A DNA stretch of 64,000 nucleotides from Gammaproteobacteria bacterium (GTDB taxonomy: Bacteria; Pseudomonadota; Gammaproteobacteria; Acidiferrobacterales; Sulfurifustaceae), in NCBI GenBank assembly GCA_016199745.1, contig JACQFZ010000049.1, positions 23,883-87,882 on the forward strand, read 5' to 3'. Made by a program: the position numbers and the translations under genes. Below, piece by piece: positions 46,628-54,348 of this stretch (position 1 is the first letter of the stretch; every line of letters starts with the position of its first letter). The notes beneath the pieces are model-generated. The model saw only the letters and a program-made list of their open reading frames with translations. It was not told where the DNA came from and did not search any database.

Positions 46628-48034
46628 TTATGCTGGCGTTTCTGCTCGTGGAAAATTCACCCGGACTTCAAGACCGGCAACATGATCGTCCATGAGGCGG
46701 TTCTCCAGCGTAATGCTGGCGTTCATCGATGCCGCGATCTCGCGGCAAATCGTTAATCCTAGGCCGACGCCTTTCGTGCCGTGGGCGGCGGCGAACGGCT
46801 CGAACACACGCTCACGCTGATCGGCGGCGACGCCCGGGCCGCTGTCCCAAACCACTAGCGCCACTGAATCGGCGGTGACTTGTACACGCACGCCGATCTT
46901 CGATTGCGCGGGTGTATACCGAATCGCATTTAGCAGTAGGTTCGAAATCAGCTCGCTGACCATCCACGGATGTCCCGATAACCATGCGTCTTCCACATCG
47001 AGCTCGAAGTCCAAGTTCTTTTCACTGATAAGCGGTGATAGCTCGACCGCAACTTCGCGCGCGAGCGCCGCCAGGTTGCAGACTTCGCGCATTCCCGTGC
47101 CGCGCAGTTGCTCGACTTTCGCCAGCGACAACAATTGATTTGCCAGGGCAATGGCGCGTTCGACGGTGCCGGCCATTTCTTGCATGACTACCGGTGAAGC
47201 TACGTCACCGCGCAGACCCGATTGCAATTGCGTTTTCAGTACCGACAGCGGCGTGCGCAGTTGATGCGAAGCGTCGGCGATGAAGCGCTTCTGTTGTTCC
47301 TGCGAACGTTGCAAACGTCCCATCAGCTCGTTCAATGCGGCGATCATCGGTTGCAGCTCGCGTGGCGCCGTCGGCGCCGATAGCGGTGACAAATCATTGT
47401 CGCGCCGCTGATCCAATTGATTGCGTAGTGCCACGATCGGCCGTAGCGCAATTGAGACCACGAGCAGTATGACGAACGCGATGCTGGTAACGAGCACCGC
47501 CTGCCGTCGCAGCGTATCGCGCAAGATGTGTTGGGCGATACGTTCGCGGTTGTCGAGCGATTCGGCAATCTGTACCAACGCGAAGCCGCGCTCGGTATTG
47601 CTGGCCACCGGCTGATACAGCGCGGCGACGCGCACCGCTTTGTCGTGGTATTGATCGTTGTACAAATCGACCAGCGACGGATACTGCGCGTGCGGTCGCG
47701 GCGCGCCGGTGTATTTCGGAAAATCGTCGTAGCCGGCGAGAAAGAAGCCGTCGAAGTCGCTGACGCGATACACCATCGGTGTGGTGCTGCCGGTTTCCAT
47801 GATTTCCAGCACCGCGTGCGGTAACGTAACCACCAGCTCGCCATCCTCGATCTTCAGCAGATCACCGATCGAATGGGCCGAGGCAATGAGCATGCGATCG
47901 TAGGCGGCGTTGGCGGAATCGAGCGCATCGCGATAGAGCGTGACGGTGTCGATGACGATGAACACAGCGATCGGCGCGATGATCCAGGCGAGCAGGTAAG
48001 TGCGCACCGACCGCGGTCGGCGTAGGCCGATCAT
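46628..48034 (-). CDS. Sensor histidine kinase, TctE type
   Basis: The 468-residue kinase has two membrane helices (about residues 13-32 and 180-200) around a periplasmic domain of about 145 residues that resembles the 2CSK_N sensor of TctE kinases. Next come a HAMP-like segment, the H-box DASHQLRTPLSVL, the N-box ELISNLLLNAIRYTP, and G-boxes WDSGPGVAAD and GTKGVGLGLTI, so it should be fully active. It overlaps the response regulator by 4 nt and precedes the PhnD-like gene. TctE kinases classically work with a periplasmic binding protein, which fits this context. Confidence 0.88.
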   Translation of the reverse strand: MIGLRRPRSVRTYLLAWIIAPIAVFIVIDTVTLYRDALDSANAAYDRMLIASAHSIGDLLKIEDGELVVTLPHAVLEIMETGSTTPMVYRVSDFDGFFLAGYDDFPKYTGAPRPHAQYPSLVDLYNDQYHDKAVRVAALYQPVASNTERGFALVQIAESLDNRERIAQHILRDTLRRQAVLVTSIAFVILLVVSIALRPIVALRNQLDQRRDNDLSPLSAPTAPRELQPMIAALNELMGRLQRSQEQQKRFIADASHQLRTPLSVLKTQLQSGLRGDVASPVVMQEMAGTVERAIALANQLLSLAKVEQLRGTGMREVCNLAALAREVAVELSPLISEKNLDFELDVEDAWLSGHPWMVSELISNLLLNAIRYTPAQSKIGVRVQVTADSVALVVWDSGPGVAADQRERVFEPFAAAHGTKGVGLGLTICREIAASMNASITLENRLMDDHVAGLEVRVNFPRAETPA

Positions 48035-48711
48035 GTATCGTTGTCCGTCTTGGGTTGCGGCCGCAGCAGATAGCCGAGTCCGCGTAGCGTCATGATTTCG
48101 GTGCCGGTGTCGGCGAGTTTTTTACGCAGCCGATAGACCACTACTTCGACCGCTTCCATCTGTAGATTTTCTTCGTTCGGAAATACCAGCCGTAGCAAGC
48201 GTTCTTTGGTGACCGCACGCCCGGAATTTTCCGCCAGCACTTTCAGCAATGCATGCTCGCGCGGTGTCAGCTCCAGCGGTTCCTTGCCGCGATAGAACGC
48301 ACCGGAGCTTCGTTCCAACCGCAGCTCGCCGCATTGAACAATGTCGCCGCCGCGCACGCGTCGCAGTAATGCGCGTAGGCGCGCCTCCAGCTCTTCTAGA
48401 TCGAACGGTTTGGGCAGGTAATCGTCGGCGCCGGCATTGAGGCCGGCGATACGATCGCCGACCGCGCCGCGGGCGGTGAGGATCAGCACCGGTGTGTCGA
48501 TGCCCTGCGTGCGCACGCGTTGCAACAAGTGCAAGCCGTCGAGCACGGGAATGTTGAGATCAAGCACGATGGCATCGGCGCTGCGTTCCTTGATAAGGCC
48601 TAACGCGCTTACACCGTCGAAGCAGCAAGTGATTTCAAAGCCGCGTTTCTCGAGCGCACGTGCCAGCGCCTTCGACATATCGGGATCGTCTTCGACCAAT
48701 AGAATTTTCAT
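48031..48711 (-). CDS. OmpR-family response regulator, TctD type
   Basis: The ATG at 48711 gives 226 residues, the normal OmpR-family size; upstream in-frame codons are not convincing. The receiver has the acidic triad E7-D8-D9, phosphoacceptor D51 in VLDLNIPVLDG, and the conserved Lys in PKPFDLEELEAR. The winged-helix DNA-binding domain carries LTPREHALLKVLAENSGRAVTKERLL and EVVVYRLRKKL. First gene of the operon; direct repeats lie about 70-95 nt upstream of its start and could be its own binding site. Confidence 0.9.
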   Translation of the reverse strand: MKILLVEDDPDMSKALARALEKRGFEITCCFDGVSALGLIKERSADAIVLDLNIPVLDGLHLLQRVRTQGIDTPVLILTARGAVGDRIAGLNAGADDYLPKPFDLEELEARLRALLRRVRGGDIVQCGELRLERSSGAFYRGKEPLELTPREHALLKVLAENSGRAVTKERLLRLVFPNEENLQMEAVEVVVYRLRKKLADTGTEIMTLRGLGYLLRPQPKTDNDT

Positions 48712-48764
48712 ATCGTCCAAGCGTACCCGATTGTGCACCTTCGGCAAGCACCGGCTCGCACCAA

Positions 48765-48807
48765 AATTTAGCGGATCGATGACAGCGAACTGACAGCTTG
48801 CTGAAAG
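48765..48807 (-). promoter_or_regulatory. Pho-box-like direct repeats in the divergent promoter region
   Basis: On the plus strand TGACAG occurs at 48780-48785 and 48791-48796 and TGAAAG at 48802-48807, all exactly 11 bp apart. On the minus strand this reads CTTTCA, CTGTCA, CTGTCA, which matches the spacing and half-site of a PhoB box. TAAATT lies 9 nt beyond the last repeat in the minus direction as a possible -10 for the regulator operon. An OmpR-family regulator, either PhoB or the local one, should bind here. Confidence 0.6.
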
Positions 48808-48978
48808 ACGATTGCCAGAAAAGCCGGTTTTCGGCCAATGCCCGCATCGCTCGTAATTTTCTTCCGACTTAGACTCACGCACCGTTCGGGAATAGCCCGC
48901 ACCAATCGGACTCAAGGAAGCAACAACGCGGAACGGAACAGTTCACACCTCGATAACAACTCGTGCAGGAGGATGGTC

Positions 48979-50055
48979 ATGAATATGAAATTTCTGACGG
49001 CGGCAATCGGCGCCGCATTGTGCGCCAGCGGTACTTCCGTATATGCGTTCGAGGCGAAGGTGTCCGGTCAAGTCGACCGCGCGTTGATGTGGGCCGACGA
49101 TAGCGTTCAGTCCGAGTTGCATCACGTCGATAACCAGATGAGTACGACCCGCTTCCGCTTCACCGGTTCGGAAGACGTGGTCCCGGAAGTGAAGGCGGGG
49201 GTGACGTTGGAATTCGAATATGTTTCCAACTCGTCGCAAGCGGTGACCCAAGGAAACAAGACCTCCGACCCAGGTTTGAAAGAGCGCATCCTCGAGGCTT
49301 ACTTCAGCGGCAATTTCGGTAAAGTCTCCATCGGTCAAGGCTCCGGCGCCGCTGACAGCGGTACCGAGGTCGATCTGTCCGGCACGAACGTCGTCCAATC
49401 TGTGGCGGTTGCCGATCTCGGCGGTGCGTTGACCTTCATGACGTCGGCCGGTGCCGCCGGTCCGTCCATCTTAAGCACTATCAACCAGCAGGACTTCGAA
49501 AGCCGTTACGATCGCTTGCGCTACGATACGCCGGCCTTCGGTCCGGTGAAGTTGGCGATTAGCAACGGAACCAAGGCCGACACCATTAACGAAGCGGCCC
49601 TGACGTTCGCCTCCGAATACGGTGAAGGTGGCAAGCTGGCGGGGGCAATCGGTTATTCGAAGGAAGATACTAATCCGACGACGTCGGCAGCGTCGTTCAA
49701 AGGATCGGAAAAAACCTTCGGTGGCTCGATTTCGTGGTTAGCGCCGTTTGGTTTAAACGTGACCACCGCTTACTCCAACGTCAAGGACGAAGCGACGACA
49801 CCGCGCGACTCCAAGCTGAAATACGTGAAGCTGGGTTATAAATTCGGTGATCATGCCGTGGCCGTGGACTATGCCAAGGGCGAGGACTTCGCTGCCGTCG
49901 GCGATGAGTCGACGGTTGTCGGTGTAGGTTATGTCTACCAGATCGGCAAGTGGGCGGAGTTCTACACCGGCGCTAAGGTTCACAGCCTCGACCGACCGGG
50001 CGCTAGCTTCGAAGACATCAAGATCGTCACTGTCGGTACGCGTCTGAAATTTTAA
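48979..50055 (+). CDS. Outer-membrane general porin
   Basis: Three in-frame ATGs occur at 48973, 48979 and 48985. AGGAGG ends directly at 48972, which excludes 48973 and favours 48979, giving 358 residues. A signal peptide ends near VYA-FEAK (residue 23/24). The mature protein has the alternating beta-strand pattern of 16-stranded Gram-negative porins, starting EAKVSGQVDRALMWADD and ending in the C-terminal GTRLKF, with Phe as the Bam recognition residue. It leads the plus-strand run of the divergent locus and probably brings the transporter's substrate into the periplasm. Confidence 0.88.
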   Translation: MNMKFLTAAIGAALCASGTSVYAFEAKVSGQVDRALMWADDSVQSELHHVDNQMSTTRFRFTGSEDVVPEVKAGVTLEFEYVSNSSQAVTQGNKTSDPGLKERILEAYFSGNFGKVSIGQGSGAADSGTEVDLSGTNVVQSVAVADLGGALTFMTSAGAAGPSILSTINQQDFESRYDRLRYDTPAFGPVKLAISNGTKADTINEAALTFASEYGEGGKLAGAIGYSKEDTNPTTSAASFKGSEKTFGGSISWLAPFGLNVTTAYSNVKDEATTPRDSKLKYVKLGYKFGDHAVAVDYAKGEDFAAVGDESTVVGVGYVYQIGKWAEFYTGAKVHSLDRPGASFEDIKIVTVGTRLKF

Positions 50056-50081
50056 TTGTTGTAGTTATTTGGAGGTCTGCC

Positions 50082-51065
50082 ATGTCGTTCCATAAATTAT
50101 TTATCGCGAGTCTGGCACTACTCATGCCGGTGCTCGGGTTCGCCGGTGCTGATTGTCCGAATCGCGGCGATCTCGACTCGCAGTACTGCGATGTCGATAA
50201 AGATTTAGTCGCAGACGCGCCGACCGAGCCGAAGCAGTTCAAGAGCCCGAACACGCTGGTGTTCACATACACGCCGGTCGAAGATCCGGCGGTGTACGAG
50301 AAGGTGTTCAAGCCGTTCACGGATTACCTCAGTCAGTGCACCGGTAAGCGCGTCGTCTTCTTCCAAGTGCAGAGCAACGCCGCCGAGATCGAAGCGATGC
50401 GCGCCGGTCGCTTGCACGTCGGCAGCTTCTCCACCGGGCCGACGGCGTTCGCGGTCAACATCGCCGGTGCTGTGCCGTTCGCGATCAAGGGCACGGAAAC
50501 GGAAGGGCAGGGCTACAACCTGCTGTTGATCGTGCGCAAAGACAGCCCGTTCCAGAAGCTCACTGATCTCAAGGGCAAGAAGGTCGCGCATACGTCGCCG
50601 TCGTCGAACTCGGGACACTTGGCGCCGATGGCGTTGTTCCCGAAGGAAGGGTTGATGCCGAACAAGGACTACAAAGTGTTGTTCTCCGGCAAGCATGACC
50701 AGTCGATCCTCGGCGTGAACTCCGGCGACTACGACGCCGCCGCGGTCGCGTCCGACGTGTTCTATCGCATGGCCGGTCGTGGTGCGATCAAGGAAGACGA
50801 CTTCCGCATCCTTTATAAGAGTCCGAAGTTTCCGACCGAGTCGTTCGCTTATGCGCATGATCTCGAGCCGAAGTTCCGCGACCAGATGCTGAAGTGTTTC
50901 TTCGATTTCCGTTATCCGGAAGAGATGAAGAAGGCGTTCGGCGGCGCCGATCGGTTCGTGCCGATCAGCTACCAAAAGGATTGGGAGTTGGTGCGCCACG
51001 TGGCCGAGAGCGGCGGTGAGAAATTCAACCGCGCGGCGTACGAGAAGGAAGCGGCGAAGAAATAG
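50082..51065 (+). CDS. phnD: PhnD-like periplasmic binding protein, transporter copy
   Basis: A 327-residue binding protein with a signal peptide (residues 1 to about 23) and the fold of phosphate/phosphite/phosphonate receptors: AGRLHVGSFSTGPTAFA, HTSPSSNSGHL, YDAAAVASDVFYRM. It precedes phnC and two phnE genes, so it is the receptor of that ABC importer. Cys25, Cys36 and a DVDKDLVAD loop at residues 37-45 precede the fold and are conserved in the paralogue at 45591. GGAGG upstream of the ATG supports the start. Confidence 0.9.
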   Translation: MSFHKLFIASLALLMPVLGFAGADCPNRGDLDSQYCDVDKDLVADAPTEPKQFKSPNTLVFTYTPVEDPAVYEKVFKPFTDYLSQCTGKRVVFFQVQSNAAEIEAMRAGRLHVGSFSTGPTAFAVNIAGAVPFAIKGTETEGQGYNLLLIVRKDSPFQKLTDLKGKKVAHTSPSSNSGHLAPMALFPKEGLMPNKDYKVLFSGKHDQSILGVNSGDYDAAAVASDVFYRMAGRGAIKEDDFRILYKSPKFPTESFAYAHDLEPKFRDQMLKCFFDFRYPEEMKKAFGGADRFVPISYQKDWELVRHVAESGGEKFNRAAYEKEAAKK

Positions 51066-51069
51066 TACG

Positions 51070-51105
51070 TTATTCCCTCTCCCCGCTTGCGGGGAGAGGG
51101 AATAA
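51070..51105. repeat. Perfect 36-bp palindrome between phnD and phnC
   Basis: A 17-bp stem, 51070-51086 with 51089-51105, encloses only two bases. The core is CCCTCTCCCC/GGGGAGAGGG, shared with other intergenic repeats here, and the outer ends are TTATT/AATAA. In the mRNA it would form a strong hairpin and could lower phnC-phnE-phnE expression relative to the binding protein. Confidence 0.75.
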
Positions 51106-51138
51106 GAAAGTAAAACCCTAACCCTTCGAGTTGAGCCC

Positions 51139-51909
51139 ATGGCACACGCTCTCGAAATTCAAGGCCTGGTGAAAGAATACAAACCCGGCCACCCCATTCT
51201 CAAAGGGATCAATCTCGCCATCGACGGCGCCGGTATGACGGCCATCATCGGTCCGTCAGGCACTGGTAAATCGACGTTGATTCGCTGCATCAATCGTCTG
51301 GTCGATCCCACCGGCGGCGCAATCTGGTTTGGCACCAATGGTCAGCGTCAGGACCTAGCGCTCCTGCGCGGACGTGCGTTGCGTGCCAGTCGTCGACAGA
51401 TCGGCATGGTGTTTCAGGAGTACAACCTAGTCGAGCGGTTGACGGTGATGGAGAACTTATTGACCGGCCGTCTCGGCTACTGTAGCGCCTGGAATGCCTG
51501 GCGCCGGAAATTTCCGCAGGCTGATGTCGACTACGCGTTCGATCTGCTCAATACGGTTGGTTTGAGTAACTTCGTCAATCAACGTGCCGACGCCTTGTCC
51601 GGTGGCCAGCGCCAACGTGTCGGCATCGCCCGGGCATTGATGCAGCGGCCGAAAATTTTATTGGCCGACGAGCCGACCTCGTCGCTCGATCCAAAGACGT
51701 CGGTGGAAATCATGACGCTGTTGCGCGAGCAGGGGCGGGCGCACGGTATTCCGGTAATCGTCAACATTCACGACGTCGAGTTGGCGAAGCGCTTCGCCGA
51801 TCGTATCGTCGGCATGGCGAACGGCGTTGTCGTCTATGACGGTCGCGCCGAGGGTTTAACCGACACCATCTTGAAGCAAATTTACGGCGGCGAAGGTTGG
51901 CTCGCGTGA
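51139..51909 (+). CDS. phnC: Phosphonate-type ABC transporter ATPase PhnC
   Basis: The 256-residue ATPase has Walker [10 protein letters not shown], the Q-loop VFQEYNLV, the signature [15 protein letters not shown], and Walker [14 protein letters not shown]. The segment [12 protein letters not shown] after the Q-loop is typical of PhnC. Energises import through the two PhnE permeases. The stop overlaps the GTG start proposed for the first permease. Confidence 0.93.
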   Translation: MAHALEIQGLVKEYKPGHPILKGINLAIDGAGMTAIIGPSGTGKSTLIRCINRLVDPTGGAIWFGTNGQRQDLALLRGRALRASRRQIGMVFQEYNLVERLTVMENLLTGRLGYCSAWNAWRRKFPQADVDYAFDLLNTVGLSNFVNQRADALSGGQRQRVGIARALMQRPKILLADEPTSSLDPKTSVEIMTLLREQGRAHGIPVIVNIHDVELAKRFADRIVGMANGVVVYDGRAEGLTDTILKQIYGGEGWLA

Positions 51910-52700
51910 ACGCCATCGTCGCCGATCGGCCAACTCAAGCATTCCGTGCCGGCGTCGGTGCGCGGCTAGCCGCATTGGCGATTTTGCTGTACGCGCTGTA
52001 CGCCATCTTTCAGCTCGACTTCTCGTGGGCACGTTTCGTCACCGGTCTCGACAACGGCGCGAAATTTTTGGGACGCATGTTCCCGCCGGATGTGAGTAAG
52101 CTCGACATCTTGTGGTCCGGCATTCGCGAAAGCTTGCAGATCGCCGTGCTCGCTTCGGCCGCCGGCATCATCATTAGTCTGCCGATCGGTTTACTCGGCG
52201 CGCGCAATCTGATGCCGGCCGGCGTTACCTGGACCGCGCGTGCCTTGGTCGTGCTGTGTCGCTCGTTGCATCCAGTGATCGTCGCCATTCTGTTCGTCAA
52301 GGCGGTCGGCTTCGGTGCGCTTGCCGGTGTGCTGTCGCTGATGGTCGCCACCGTCGGCTTTATCGGCAAGCTGTTCGCCGAAGCGATCGAAGAGATCTCG
52401 GCCAAGCAAGTCGAGGCGGTGCGCGCTACCGGCGCGTCGTTCATGAACGTAATTTTATTCGGTGTGTTGCCGCAGGTGTTGCCGCGCTTCGTCGGCTTCT
52501 CGACCTACCAGCTCGATTCGAATCTGCGTAACTCGACCATGGTCGGCATTGTCGGTGCCGGCGGCGTCGGTGGTGCCTTGTTCGCCGCGTTCCAGCGGTT
52601 CGATTACGATTTCGTGTTCACCATTCTCGCGACCATCGTTGCGCTGGTGTTCATCGGCGAGGTGTTAGTGAACGCGGTAAAGAAGGTGTTCCATGTCTGA
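51906..52700 (+). CDS. phnE: Phosphonate-type ABC permease PhnE, first copy
   Basis: A 264-residue inner-membrane permease with about six helices and the EAA loop in [23 protein letters not shown] at 51906 overlaps the phnC stop as GTGA and has GAAGG 9 nt upstream; TTG at 51897 is the alternative and would add three residues. [16 protein letters not shown] near the end is a permease-family mark. It overlaps the next permease by 8 nt. Confidence 0.9.
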   Translation: MNAIVADRPTQAFRAGVGARLAALAILLYALYAIFQLDFSWARFVTGLDNGAKFLGRMFPPDVSKLDILWSGIRESLQIAVLASAAGIIISLPIGLLGARNLMPAGVTWTARALVVLCRSLHPVIVAILFVKAVGFGALAGVLSLMVATVGFIGKLFAEAIEEISAKQVEAVRATGASFMNVILFGVLPQVLPRFVGFSTYQLDSNLRNSTMVGIVGAGGVGGALFAAFQRFDYDFVFTILATIVALVFIGEVLVNAVKKVFHV

Positions 52701-53523
52701 GGCTGCTGCGTCGATGAACCATTCCGCTCCGTTGAACGAACGCCTGTGGCAACGGCACACGTTGGCGCAAAAGCTGCTGCGTTTCGCCGTCTGGCTCGTG
52801 ATGGCCGCCGCCATCGTGCAATCGCTGCGCACTATCGAAGTGATCCCGGAGTTTCTGTACGACGCGCCGGAACAAATGGGTGATCTGCTACAGCGCATGT
52901 GGCCGATCGATTGGGCTTATTACGCCGATGGTGTGCACGCCGCGTTGGTGGAAACCTTGCACATCGCTAGTCTCGGCACGTTGCTGTCGATGCTGTTGGC
53001 AGTACCGTTCGGTCTTTTGGTCGCGAGCAACTTGACGCGTCACCGCATGCTGAACGCGGTCGCGCGCCTGGTGTTGGTGTCGACGCGCTCGGTCAATTCG
53101 TTGATTTGGGCGTTGCTGTTCGTCGCCGTCTTCGGCCCCGGGCCGCTTGCCGGCACACTCGCCATCGCCTTTCGTTCGATCGGTTTCGTCGGCAAGTTGA
53201 TGGGCGAAGCGATCGAACAAACGCCGCGCGGCCCGATCGAGGCGTTGGAAGCAACCGGTGCTGGTAAGGGCGCGCAAATTTGGTACGGTTACTGGCCGCA
53301 GATCAAGCCGGCGTTTTGGTCGATCGTGCTGCTGCGCTGGGACATCAATGTGCGCGAATCGGCGGTACTCGGTTTGGTCGGCGCCGGCGGAATCGGCATG
53401 GCGCTCGACACGGCGTTGAATTTATTTCAGTGGCAGCGAGTGGCGATGGTATTGGTGGCGATCTTCGCGGTGGTTGTTATCGCCGAAGTTGTCGTGACGC
53501 AGGTGCGTAAACGGGTTCTGTAG
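52693..53523 (+). CDS. phnE: Phosphonate-type ABC permease PhnE, second copy
   Basis: A 276-residue permease, homologous to its neighbour but clearly diverged, with the EAA-type loop in EAIEQTPRGPIEALEATGAG and the C-terminal RESAVLGLVGAGGIGMAL. Two different PhnE subunits imply a heterodimeric channel, as known for phosphite/phosphonate importers with two permease genes. Last gene of the transporter run; an inverted repeat follows. Confidence 0.9.
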   Translation: MSEAAASMNHSAPLNERLWQRHTLAQKLLRFAVWLVMAAAIVQSLRTIEVIPEFLYDAPEQMGDLLQRMWPIDWAYYADGVHAALVETLHIASLGTLLSMLLAVPFGLLVASNLTRHRMLNAVARLVLVSTRSVNSLIWALLFVAVFGPGPLAGTLAIAFRSIGFVGKLMGEAIEQTPRGPIEALEATGAGKGAQIWYGYWPQIKPAFWSIVLLRWDINVRESAVLGLVGAGGIGMALDTALNLFQWQRVAMVLVAIFAVVVIAEVVVTQVRKRVL

Positions 53524-53571
53524 TTTTAATTGAGGAGGTCCTTTGCCTACGAACCTCGGTGGTCGTTTGTA

Positions 53572-53662
53572 GGTTCCCTCCTCTTCAAGGGGAGGGGCAG
53601 GGTGGGGATGGGTTTCGATGTAGCTCATAAACCCGCCCCAACCCTCCCCTGAGGGGGAGGGA
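53572..53662. repeat. Paired repeat copies in inverted orientation
   Basis: CCCTCCTCTTCAAGGGGAGG and the flank GGGTGGGGATGGGTTT (53594-53613) are answered by AAACCCGCCCCAACCC (53629-53644) and CCCTCCCCTGAGGGGGAGGG in reverse order. Each arm has its own hairpin, and the arms can also pair with each other. The right half shares its flank with the copy in murB. Confidence 0.65.
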
Positions 53663-53704
53663 GCGGACAGAAAGTGAATTGTTCTACGTCAGTGAAATTA
53701 TTTT

Positions 53705-54346
53705 ATGACCAACTTCGATCTAATCGTTTTCGATTGCGACGGCGTATTAGTGGACAGCGAGCCCATCACCCAGGGCGTATTGGCTGCCATGTTGAACGAG
53801 CTCGGCTGGCGCATCAGCCTCGAACAAACGATCGAACGATTCGTCGGCCGTCTAGTGCGCGACGAGCTCGGCAACATTGAACGTCAAATCGGCCGGCCGT
53901 TACCGGCCGATTTCTTGGAATCGTTCGTCGCCCGCCGCAACGCCGCGCTCGATGTGCGAGTGCAACCGGTCGCCGGCATCCACGACGTGTTGGCGACGCT
54001 CGACCTGCCGTTTTGCGTAGCGTCCGGCGCCGACCGTGTGAAGACCGAGCTATCCTTGAAGCGTGCCGGTCTGTTCCCGTTATTCGATGGCCGCGTGTTT
54101 TGCGGTACCGAAGTGCCGCGTACCAAGCCGGCGCCGGATATTTATTTTCAAGCCGCGCGCGTCATGGGTTGCGCGCCCGAGCGTTGCGCCGTCGTTGAGG
54201 ACACCGCTACCGGCGTGGCCGCCGGTGTTTCCGCCGGTATGACGGTGTTCGGTTACGCCGCTGCCAATTCATCGCAACCGTTGCTGGACGCCGGTGCGGT
54301 CGTCACGTTTTCGGATATGCGGCAATTGCCGCGATTGTTGCAATAA
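53705..54346 (+). CDS. HAD superfamily phosphatase, subfamily IA
   Basis: The 213-residue protein has HAD motif I FDCDGVLVDSE, motif II in the CVASGADR strand, motif III Lys in RTKPAPDIYF, and motif IV VVEDTATG. A helical cap follows motif I. The closest known pattern is the YieH/phosphoglycolate phosphatase type, but cap residues do not fix the substrate; a sugar or polyol phosphate is likely. It ends 2 nt before glpD, so both are co-translated, which makes a three-carbon phosphate ester an attractive but unproved substrate. Confidence 0.88.
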   Translation: MTNFDLIVFDCDGVLVDSEPITQGVLAAMLNELGWRISLEQTIERFVGRLVRDELGNIERQIGRPLPADFLESFVARRNAALDVRVQPVAGIHDVLATLDLPFCVASGADRVKTELSLKRAGLFPLFDGRVFCGTEVPRTKPAPDIYFQAARVMGCAPERCAVVEDTATGVAAGVSAGMTVFGYAAANSSQPLLDAGAVVTFSDMRQLPRLLQ

Positions 54347-54348
54347 CG

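Noticed and set aside
48838..48978. Upstream extension of the porin frame from 48838.
   Set aside because: AGGAGG at 48967-48972 together with the signal peptide sets the start at 48979; the extension is not secretion-competent.
53572..53662. Considered as a CRISPR or tandem-repeat array.
   Set aside because: There are only two inverted units, with no regular spacers and no cas genes.
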